Positions 54,372 to 62,841 of a stretch of DNA of 64,000 nucleotides are shown in pieces. Within the stretch, counting starts at the first letter, position 1, and every line of letters starts with the position of its first letter. The notes beneath the pieces were generated by a model that saw only the letters and a list, made by a program, of their open reading frames with translations, did no database searches and had not been told where the DNA came from. A program made the position numbers and the translations under genes. Origin of the DNA: Clostridia bacterium (GTDB lineage: Bacteria; Bacillota; Clostridia; Christensenellales; SZUA-584); contig QKIQ01000057.1 of NCBI GenBank assembly GCA_003249555.1, positions 1 through 64,000 of the forward strand, read 5' to 3'.

Positions 54372-55796
54372 ATGAGAACTTTTAAAATGCTGATCGTCAG
54401 CATGGTTGCTTTGGTTATGCTGGTTTCGCTGGCTGCTTGCGGCGCCCCTGCAGAACAACCGTCGGATTCCGCTCCCGCTGAATCTAAATCTGCTGAGCCT
54501 GTTGAAGAGCCGACCGAAGCGGCGACTGAGGAAGCCCCTGCCGATACAGGGACGGTGCTTAATATTTATTGCTGGAATACGGAGTTTCAGGACAGATTCA
54601 AAGCCTTTTTTGAAGAAGAAGGCCTTGTCCCAGAAGGTGTTACAGTCAACTGGCTGATCACGCCCAGTGACGGCGGAGCCTATCAGCAAAAATTGGATGA
54701 AGCGCTGCTTGCTCAGGAAAGCGCAGCTGCTGACGACAAAGTTGACCTGTTCCTTATCGAAGCGGATTATGCGCTTAAGTACATCAACAGCCCTTATGCG
54801 GCTGACGTCTATGGCGACGTTGGTCTTACGGAAGCGGATACTGCCGATATGTATCAGTATACAAAGGATATCTGTACAGATTCAAACGGCATCCTCAGAG
54901 GCGTTTCCTGGCAGGCATGCCCGGGCGGCTTGATTTATCGCCGTTCCATAGCCAAAGACGTGCTGGGTACAGACGATCCCGAGGAAGTACAAAAAGCGCT
55001 GGACAGCTGGGAGAAGTTTGACGCTGTGGCCGCCCAAGCCAAGGATAAAGGATATTATATCACATCTGGCTTTGTAGCCACATACCGTACGTTCTCCAAC
55101 AACGTGTCGGCTCCTTGGGTAAACGAAAACGACGAAATTATTTTTGACCCGGCTATCAAACAGTGGATTTCGCAAGCCAAGAATTATTTGGATAATGAAT
55201 ACACACTGCCGTATGGCATATGGGACACGGAAAGCTTCAACGAAGCGAAGGAAGACGGCAAGGCCATGTGCTATTTCGGACCCGGCTGGTTCTTCGATTT
55301 CTGTCTGATGCCGGCAACACTGGCAGACGCCGAAGCTGAGAAAGCTCCCGGAAACGGCAGCTATGGCGATTGGGGCCTTGTGAAAGGACCTCAGGGCTTC
55401 TTCTGGGGCGGCACGTGGCTTTGCGCGGCTGCCGGTTCGGATAATATGAACCTGGTTCGTGAGATCATGCTGAAAATGACTTGCGATAAGGAGACCCTTG
55501 TGGAAATCACCAATAAATATGCTGACTTCACAAACAGCATTCCGGCAATGGAAGAGATCGCTGCCAGCGACTACGCTCATCCGTTCCTTGGCGGACAGAA
55601 CCACATCGCCGTGCTGCTTGATAGCGCACAGAGTATCGATATGAGCAACATCACCAAGTATGACCAGCTGCTCAACGAACCATTGCCCGCTGCGTTTAAG
55701 GACTATTTCCTCGGAACAATCACAGAAGAAGAAGCTTACGAAAACTTCTACAAAGCTGCGATTGAATCTTATCCCAATCTAAAGAAACCCGAATAA
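54372..55796 (+). CDS. Carbohydrate ABC transporter substrate-binding lipoprotein
   Basis: Lipobox SLAACGAP; extracellular solute-binding protein family 1 features; followed by two permeases. Confidence 0.92.
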   Translation: MRTFKMLIVSMVALVMLVSLAACGAPAEQPSDSAPAESKSAEPVEEPTEAATEEAPADTGTVLNIYCWNTEFQDRFKAFFEEEGLVPEGVTVNWLITPSDGGAYQQKLDEALLAQESAAADDKVDLFLIEADYALKYINSPYAADVYGDVGLTEADTADMYQYTKDICTDSNGILRGVSWQACPGGLIYRRSIAKDVLGTDDPEEVQKALDSWEKFDAVAAQAKDKGYYITSGFVATYRTFSNNVSAPWVNENDEIIFDPAIKQWISQAKNYLDNEYTLPYGIWDTESFNEAKEDGKAMCYFGPGWFFDFCLMPATLADAEAEKAPGNGSYGDWGLVKGPQGFFWGGTWLCAAAGSDNMNLVREIMLKMTCDKETLVEITNKYADFTNSIPAMEEIAASDYAHPFLGGQNHIAVLLDSAQSIDMSNITKYDQLLNEPLPAAFKDYFLGTITEEEAYENFYKAAIESYPNLKKPE

Positions 55797-55810
55797 AAAC
55801 GATCCGTTTG

Positions 55811-55841
55811 CTGCGGCAGAGCGTTATTCGCTCTGCCGCGG
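55811..55841 (+). terminator. Strong hairpin between SBP and permease genes (attenuator or mRNA stabiliser)
   Basis: CTGCGGCAGAGCG-TTATT-CGCTCTGCCGCGG, 13-bp stem, no long T-run. Confidence 0.6.
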
Positions 55842-55886
55842 TCATTAAAATCGTTGTTGACTACGAGAAGGATGAGGTGAACAAAT

Positions 55887-56891
55887 ATGCTAAGTCATGC
55901 TGAAGGGAAAAAGCGCAAATCAATTAGCTATGCAAAGTGGGGTTATCTGTTTATTGCCCCGTTCTTTATCGCCTTCATTGTTTTTCAGCTGGTTCCGCTG
56001 ATATCGACGTTCTATAACAGTTTTTTTGAGAATTACCGTGTCGGTCTTGAACAAATTGGGCCAAACTATGTGGGCATGGATAATTACGTAAATCTAATCA
56101 GTGAAGGTGAATTTGCGGCAAGCGCGCTCAATACTTTGATCATTTGGATTATGGGCTTTATACCTCAGATCCTTGTGGCGCTGCTTCTGGCTGTATGGTT
56201 CACCAGTTACCGCTTAAATTTGAAAGGTCAGCGTTTTTTTAAAACGGTTATATATATGCCGAATCTGATTATGGCTTCGGCGTTTGCCATGTTGTTCTTT
56301 ATGCTGTTTTCGCCCGTAGGGCCGATTAACCAAATACTCACACAAACGGGCGCGATCGATCAATCCATCATGTTTTTTGATATTGCGATAACAAACCGCA
56401 GCATCATTGCTTTTATGAATTTCATCATGTGGTTTGGAAACACGACGATTCTTTTGATGGCCGGAATCATGGGTATCGAACAAAGCCTGTTCGAGTCGGC
56501 AGAGATCGACGGCGCCAAATCGATGCAGATATTTTTCAAGGTGACATTGCCGCTGCTGATGCCCATTCTTGTATACGTCATTATCACATCCATGATTGGC
56601 GGTATACAGATGTTTGATGTGCCGCAAGTCATTTCTAAGGGCCTTGGCACACCCGACAGAACGTGCATGACGTTGATTATGTATCTGAACCGTCTTCTGA
56701 CCAGCAAGAATTTCGGGCTGGCCGGCGCAGTGTCGGTGCTCATATTCATCATTACTGCGGTACTCAGCGTGTCGGTATACCAATCATTGATGAAAAATTA
56801 CAAGTCAGAAAAAATAGTTACGGCCAAAAAGAATCTGTTGGCTGTAAAATCATCCGGCAAGTTAAGCAAGAATGAGGAGGTACAGGCATGA
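55887..56891 (+). CDS. Carbohydrate ABC transporter permease (MalF-type)
   Basis: ESAEIDGAKSMQIFFKVTLPLLMPILVY EAA loop; 6 TM. Confidence 0.93.
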   Translation: MLSHAEGKKRKSISYAKWGYLFIAPFFIAFIVFQLVPLISTFYNSFFENYRVGLEQIGPNYVGMDNYVNLISEGEFAASALNTLIIWIMGFIPQILVALLLAVWFTSYRLNLKGQRFFKTVIYMPNLIMASAFAMLFFMLFSPVGPINQILTQTGAIDQSIMFFDIAITNRSIIAFMNFIMWFGNTTILLMAGIMGIEQSLFESAEIDGAKSMQIFFKVTLPLLMPILVYVIITSMIGGIQMFDVPQVISKGLGTPDRTCMTLIMYLNRLLTSKNFGLAGAVSVLIFIITAVLSVSVYQSLMKNYKSEKIVTAKKNLLAVKSSGKLSKNEEVQA

Positions 56892-57754
56892 ATTCCAGTA
56901 TTTCCGGTAAAAAAACACAAGTGTTTTTATCGCTGAACAGAATATTTTGCTATATCGTTTTGGGTCTGCTTTCGCTGCTTTGTCTGTTCTCGTTCTATTT
57001 TCTTCTTGTGAATGCATCAAGGCCGCATGCAGAAATCATGTCGGAGTTTTCACTGGTGCCGGGTAATTTTCTGTTCAAAAACCTGTCGACCCTTTTGTCG
57101 GATGAAAACATACCGATCGTTCGCGGTTTGCTCAACAGTCTGCTGATATCCAGCTGCACCGCTGCGTTAACGACGTATTTTTCCGCGATGACGGCGTATG
57201 GTATCTATGCGTACAATTTCAAGTTCAAGCGGCTTGCGTTCACTTTCATTATGCTGATTATGATGGTGCCGACTCAGGTTTCTGCGCTGGGCTTTATACA
57301 GCTTGTCACTAAGATGGGGATGATGGATACGTTTTATCCGCTTATCCTGCCTTCTATTGCAGCTCCTGTCGTGTTCTTCTATATGAAATCGTACATGGAG
57401 AGCGTTCTTCCTTTGGAAATTGTGGAAGCGGCGCGGGTGGACGGTTCCAATGAATTCAAGACGTTTAACCGGATTGTTCTGCCGGTGATAAAGCCGGCCA
57501 TGGCCGTTCAGGCGATATTTGCGTTTGTCACAAGCTGGAACAATTATTTCACCCCGTCACTTATCATCAATTCGGCGAACAATAAAACCATTCCGATATT
57601 GATTTATCAACTGCGCAGTGCCGACTATATGAAGTTTGATTTGGGTCAGGTATATGTCATGATATTTGTAGCGATCATACCGCTGATGGTCGTCTATATT
57701 TTCCTTTCAAAATTTATTATAAAAGGGCTGACACTGGGAAGCGTAAAAGGATAA
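56888..57754 (+). CDS. Carbohydrate ABC transporter permease (MalG-type)
   Basis: EAARVDGSNEFKTFNRIVLPVIKPAMAVQ EAA loop; 6 TM. Confidence 0.93.
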   Translation: MNSSISGKKTQVFLSLNRIFCYIVLGLLSLLCLFSFYFLLVNASRPHAEIMSEFSLVPGNFLFKNLSTLLSDENIPIVRGLLNSLLISSCTAALTTYFSAMTAYGIYAYNFKFKRLAFTFIMLIMMVPTQVSALGFIQLVTKMGMMDTFYPLILPSIAAPVVFFYMKSYMESVLPLEIVEAARVDGSNEFKTFNRIVLPVIKPAMAVQAIFAFVTSWNNYFTPSLIINSANNKTIPILIYQLRSADYMKFDLGQVYVMIFVAIIPLMVVYIFLSKFIIKGLTLGSVKG

Positions 57755-57834
57755 ACTTAGATACGCCGGTCAATGACACACCTGACTGACCAATTCTTCA
57801 ATAGTCAGTAAGCGTCACACATAAACGCACAAAA

Positions 57835-57872
57835 GAAGTCCGGAGTTTGAAGCGCTTCGGACTTCTTTTTTT
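57835..57872 (+). terminator. Rho-independent terminator of ABC operon
   Basis: GAAGTCCGGAGTTTGAAGCGCTTCGGACTTCTTTTTTTT. Confidence 0.8.
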
Positions 57873-57917
57873 TACGAAAGCATTATTTCACGTGTATGTG
57901 TCAGGCAAAAGTCCGTT

Positions 57918-59258
57918 TCAGCGGCTTTTGAAAATTCCGATTCGCCGTATGTGCATAAACCCAACGGCGGCCACGCCGATAACGGCAAAAATCACCGCAA
58001 AGACAAGCCAGTGTCCTGATTCGGAGCCGGAATCCGCAGCATCATTGACGGGCGCCGCCAAGGCAATGCCCGGCTCATCTTCGATTATTTCCAACAGTGA
58101 GGCGGTGACAAAATAGCTTTGGCCTTCATAGATATCAAAAGATACATTGCCGTCTTGGTCGACCACGGCGCTTTGCTTATATTCTGCCAATTCGGACAAT
58201 GCGTGGTAACAGTATAGATACAGCGTGTCGCCGGGCAGATTGTTTGAAGCGGCGAAACGATAGGTGAAACAGCCCGGCATCTCGCCGGTTTGCGCAAAAT
58301 GCAGCTGATAAATGTCGAGCCCGTTTGCCGCATCGGAAACTGCCGCGTCTTTTCCCATCATCACGGCAAATTGATAGGCGTCAGAATCTGAAATTTGTCC
58401 CAGTTTGGCGCCGTCTATGGTGCAGGAGTAGCTGCCATAGTCGATGTTCAATGTAGCCTGTTTGGCTTTAAGCGCTTTGAGCGTTGTCGCTGACACGGAA
58501 TCGGCCGCTGTCATTGTCATGCTGAGAGTGCCGCCTTTGCTCAGCATGTCCAGCTCCAAGTTGTATACCGGCGGCATGGGAGTTGCCAAAGGGGACGGCG
58601 AATCCGCAGGTGAATTAAAAACTTCTGTGGACACTGACGGGGCTGGAGATGGAGTTAACGATACAGTGGCAACAGGAGACGCAGAATTGATTGGTCTCTC
58701 GGTTTTAGCCGGTTTGGGCGTGGGTGCTGTTGTCGGTATGGTGGGCGGCACGTCGTCTGTCGGTGCAGGAGTGGAAGCGGGTGCTTGAGACACTTCGGGC
58801 GTCGGCGTCGGGGTCGGTTCGGGCGTCGGCTGCACGGGAATGGTGACTGTAAGCGGATACGAGTAATTGATATCAACATTAGTCATGCTAAAATCGGTAT
58901 CATTTAAACAATTATACTCACCCGTTACGATTATTGAATACTTATCTCCCGGTTTTGCATCTTTACTGATTGCCACGCTCACTTTGCCCGTAAACGTTCT
59001 ATTAACATTAACAAGATTATCTTCATCGTCAACAAATTGATTCAAATCCCCGGTAATGCTGGCGGCATTACAAGAAATCTTTGTATTGAGCTGATAAGCA
59101 TAAACAGTGATCGTGTACGAATACTCATACGTTTGGCCGGGCTGTACATCCTGTGGCCCTGTAAACATGATATTTATACCGCTTGCCAACGCAACGGAAA
59201 TGCTCAGCGAAGACATCAGTACAATCGCCGAAAACAGCGTAACCGCGAGCTTCTTCAT
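57918..59258 (-). CDS. Secreted, PT-stalk, C-terminally membrane-anchored surface protein (paralog A)
   Basis: Signal peptide; beta-rich N-domain; PTPEPTPTPTPE-type linker; second domain KQATLNIDYGSYSCTIDGAKLGQI; C-terminal TM + basic tail. Confidence 0.8.
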   Translation of the reverse strand: MKKLAVTLFSAIVLMSSLSISVALASGINIMFTGPQDVQPGQTYEYSYTITVYAYQLNTKISCNAASITGDLNQFVDDEDNLVNVNRTFTGKVSVAISKDAKPGDKYSIIVTGEYNCLNDTDFSMTNVDINYSYPLTVTIPVQPTPEPTPTPTPEVSQAPASTPAPTDDVPPTIPTTAPTPKPAKTERPINSASPVATVSLTPSPAPSVSTEVFNSPADSPSPLATPMPPVYNLELDMLSKGGTLSMTMTAADSVSATTLKALKAKQATLNIDYGSYSCTIDGAKLGQISDSDAYQFAVMMGKDAAVSDAANGLDIYQLHFAQTGEMPGCFTYRFAASNNLPGDTLYLYCYHALSELAEYKQSAVVDQDGNVSFDIYEGQSYFVTASLLEIIEDEPGIALAAPVNDAADSGSESGHWLVFAVIFAVIGVAAVGFMHIRRIGIFKSR

Positions 59259-59464
59259 TCGTTTTCTCCTTTATACACATAACGTATTGTGAGTGCCCAA
59301 GGCGCGGTATTATAAACGTTTGAACATGAAGAGGCGCCGGATGTTAAATAAGGTATGTGCTTACATTTTGTACGAAAAAAGAAAGAATGTCAACAAATTA
59401 ACTGAAAAATCGACACATTTATGGAGAAAAATAGCGCGCGCGATTATGCATCTGAATGTAGAAA

Positions 59465-59490
59465 AATGCTCCGGATTTAGCCGGAGCATT
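59465..59490 (-). terminator. Hairpin 1 of a tandem pair downstream of paralog B
   Basis: AATGCTCCGG-ATTTAG-CCGGAGCATT. Confidence 0.6.
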
Positions 59491-59550
59491 CAGACTGTCA
59501 AATAAGCTAAAATATAAACTGGTGGAAAACCGAAGGTTTTTCGCCAAGCT

Positions 59551-59578
59551 CAAGGCTCCCGATTTAGCCGGAGCCTTG
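59551..59578 (-). terminator. Hairpin 2 of a tandem pair downstream of paralog B
   Basis: CAAGGCTCC-CGATTTAGCC-GGAGCCTTG. Confidence 0.6.
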
Positions 59579-59585
59579 GAAAAGA

Positions 59586-60848
59586 TTAGTATTCTTCGGA
59601 ACCCTTTTTCTTGAACGGCCCGGCATGACAGGCAATCATGGTGATGAACACACCGATAAGCGCCATACCGGCACCCACCGCGATAAGTACTGCGAGCGGG
59701 AATCCGCTTTGGGACTCGCCTGTCTCCGGATTCTGTATTGGTTGGGGTGTGGGCTCGGGCGTTGGTTCCGGCGTTGGTTCCGGCGTCGGTTCGAGTGTCG
59801 GTTCCGGCGTCGGTTCGGGCTGCGTCACAATGCCCGCCGCACCTTCGATGATCGATGCAGACACAAAATAGCTGGAGCAATGGTAGATGTCAAACGTGAC
59901 GTTGCCGTCTTTATCCACAATGGCAGACTGAATGCCTTCAACGACATTGCTTGTGCCGTAATAGTAGTACAGATACACAGTGTCTCCCGGGTTGTTTTTA
60001 TCCGCTTTAAACGTGAACGAAATTTTGCCCGGGAATTCGCCCTTGTGGGAAAAATGCAGTTGGTACACATCGCTGCCGCCGACAGCCTCGGAATAGTCTT
60101 CATCGGTATCAAATGACAGCCCCAGATCCAGCTCGTCTTCATCCTCGTCCAGCTCGCCGAGCGCCGCGCCGTTTAGCGTACACGAATATGTGCCGAAATT
60201 CAGCGTGAGCGTGCCCTTCTTTTCGCGCAGCACATTGTATATCTCGATGGGAATTTCATGATCGTCGTCTTCATCCGTTAAGTCAACAGTGAGCGTGCCG
60301 CCCTGCTCCATGCCGTCCACCTCGTCGGATGCGAGCTGCCATGCCGAAGGCTCTGGTGTGGCGGTGGGCTCGGTGCTTTCTGTCTTGCTGGAGGACGGCT
60401 TTTTGGTGGGTGTGGGCGTGGAAGCCGGCTTGGGTGTAGAAGCCGGTTTGGCGACGACAGTAATAGTTTTGCTGTCTGAAACGGAAGTCTCGCTGACTTT
60501 TTTATCTTCATTAACCACAGTAAAAGAGCCGGAGTAACTAATTGTACAGGTAGATCCAGCCGGTGTGCCATCAGGTACTTTAATATTAATAGTTTTGGAG
60601 GCAGTAATGTTTTCGTTTAGACCGCCCGAGGAGTCCTGCCAGAAATTATCGCTGCCGCTTGCAAAGCCGCTCCACGATATTGTGCCGCCGATTGAAGAGG
60701 CATTCTGAGAAACGGAAATTGTAAAACTGTATGTTTCGCCAGCGTAAACGTCACTATTTCCGCTGATACCCGCAAAAACAGTTGGTATGCCTATTGTAGA
60801 TATAACAAGAATCATGATGATTAAAATTGCTGTAAATCTTTTTTTCAT
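59586..60848 (-). CDS. Secreted, PT-stalk, C-terminally membrane-anchored surface protein (paralog B)
   Basis: Signal peptide; KKGTLTLNFGTYSCTLNGAALGEL shared with paralog A; TPEPTLEPTPEPTPEPTPEPTPQP; C-terminal TM. Confidence 0.8.
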   Translation of the reverse strand: MKKRFTAILIIMILVISTIGIPTVFAGISGNSDVYAGETYSFTISVSQNASSIGGTISWSGFASGSDNFWQDSSGGLNENITASKTINIKVPDGTPAGSTCTISYSGSFTVVNEDKKVSETSVSDSKTITVVAKPASTPKPASTPTPTKKPSSSKTESTEPTATPEPSAWQLASDEVDGMEQGGTLTVDLTDEDDDHEIPIEIYNVLREKKGTLTLNFGTYSCTLNGAALGELDEDEDELDLGLSFDTDEDYSEAVGGSDVYQLHFSHKGEFPGKISFTFKADKNNPGDTVYLYYYYGTSNVVEGIQSAIVDKDGNVTFDIYHCSSYFVSASIIEGAAGIVTQPEPTPEPTLEPTPEPTPEPTPEPTPQPIQNPETGESQSGFPLAVLIAVGAGMALIGVFITMIACHAGPFKKKGSEEY

Positions 60849-60863
60849 TTCGTTCTCCTTTTG

Positions 60864-62832
60864 TTAGCTCAAAGGCCTAAGACCTAAAATATGAAGTCTG
60901 ACATATGTGTAATCCGCAATGTTGATGACGTTGTTTGCGTCCACATCAGCGGCCGCCGCCTGCGCGCCCGACAGAGAGGATAATCCAAGTATGTGAAAGA
61001 CGGATATTCGTATAATCCGATATGCTGATGCTGCCGTCTTTGCTTGTATCGCCTGTGACGGCGACAGCAAGCGAATCGTGCACGCCTGTGCCGAATTCCA
61101 GCTTGACGGTCATTCCTGTGCTCAGCTTGCCGCTGTTGTATGGCGACCCCGAAGCATAATAAACGTAGATATCCTCCGGCGCGTTGCCAAGATTGTCTTC
61201 AAGCTGTGACACCGTTGTGTTCGCGGCAATGCCTTTTATCACGTTGTTTGTTCTGTCGATCGTATAAACGCCTGTCGCAATCGTTCCGGATTTCACGGCG
61301 ACCTGACATGTGTTTGTGAATCCGCCGTCTGCCGTGGTAGCGGTGATAACGGCAGAGCCTATGCTTTTCGCGGTGACAACGCCTGTGGCGCTCACAGTAG
61401 CCACAGAAGGATTATTTGATGAGAAGGTCACTGCTTTGTTAGAGGCGTTAAGTGGTGATAAGGAAGCGGTCAGTAGGTACGTTTCGCTGGTAAGCATCGA
61501 CAGGGATGCTTCATTTAAGTCAACACCTGATACAGCGACAGGAGTGTATGGTATGCCGGACGCCGCAGACACTGCCGCATGTGCATTCACGCGCCCGTAG
61601 CCATACTGATCGTCACGGCCGGGCACGCCGATGTCAACCGCGGTGCTTGTCAGCATGTTTTTGATGTCTGTGGCCGATAAGCTTTGATTGCTGGATAACA
61701 TGAGCGCGGCGACACCCGCCACCACGGGAGACGCCATAGACGTGCCGCCCATGTAAGCATATTCGCTTGAATGAGTACTTGCATCGTAACATGTAGACAG
61801 TATTAAACTGCTTGGCATAGAATTTGAATCGCCGCCCGGCGCAGAAATATCGATGGTTGAACCAAAGTTGGAATAGCTTGCCAAGCTGTCGTTCCAATCT
61901 GTCGCGGAGACGGATATGCATGAATCGTAGCTGCTGGGATAGTGCGGATCAGATGTGGCATCGTTACCGGCGGCGGCCACACAGACCACATTGGCGGCGG
62001 CAGCGGAAGCGATGGCCGCTTGAAGCACTGTATCGCTACTGATATAATGCCCAAGGCTTAAATTGATCACATCCGCACCGTTTGCCACGGCAAAGTTGAT
62101 GCCTTCGGCGACATCCAGAGAGTATGCATTACCATCATTATAAAACACATCGACCGCAATCAGCTTGGTGCCGGGTGCAATACCCGCCACGCCGATGCCG
62201 TTGTTTGCGTTTGCGGCAATGATACCCGCTACATGCGTGCCGTGTCCGTCGTCATCCTGTGCGTTGCCGTCATTATCCACCATATCGGCTTGGGCGACGA
62301 TTTGTCCGGTCAGGTCGGGATGACTTAAGTCGACACCCGTGTCGATAACGGCGACTCGGATATCTGAGATGCCCATTGTGATATCCCACGCGTCGTACAC
62401 CCCTATTTTTCCAAGATGCCACTGCTGAGCGGCATAAGGATCGTTTATGGTTGTGCTCTCTAGCGTGTAGACGTAGTTGGGCTGTGCGTACTCGACGTTT
62501 GGCTGTGCCTCCAGCTCTTCCACAAAGCTTTCCACCGTTTCGCCCTCGGGCACATCAGCCACCACAATGTCGCTTGCGGTATCCAAAGGTTCGCTGGACA
62601 GAGCTTGAAGCGTGCTCTCAAAAGCGCTTTCCGTAACGGCGTCTTTGAACTTGACAAGCACCTCGCCTTCGGCGCAAGGCCGACCGTCTGAGGTGGTGGC
62701 GATCTCAGGCACAGGCTCCTGTGCGTGCCCGATGGGGATAAAGCTCACAGAGAAGCTGACCAGCATAAGCAGAATCAGCAGGATAAGCAGCACAAGCTGA
62801 GCCGGTTTATGTGTGTTTTTTTGTTTGCTCAT
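60864..62832 (-). CDS. S8 subtilisin-like protease with Ig-like (BIG2) and C-terminal dockerin type I; dockerin interrupted by a 1-nt frameshift near 60996-60998
   Basis: AVIDTGVDLSHPDL, GHGTHVAGI, GGTSMASPVVAG catalytic motifs; GDTSKDGSISISDYTNIRL breaks frame and continues HILGLSSLSG...DVDANNVINIADYTYVRLHILGLRPLS in frame of ORF 60864..61070. Confidence 0.9.
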
Positions 62833-62841
62833 ATCGCTCCT

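Noticed and set aside
59625-60116. Plus-strand ORFs with SGVGSGVGSG or RRWFRRRF repeats
   Set aside because: Antisense translation of the PT-repeat linker of the minus-strand surface protein.
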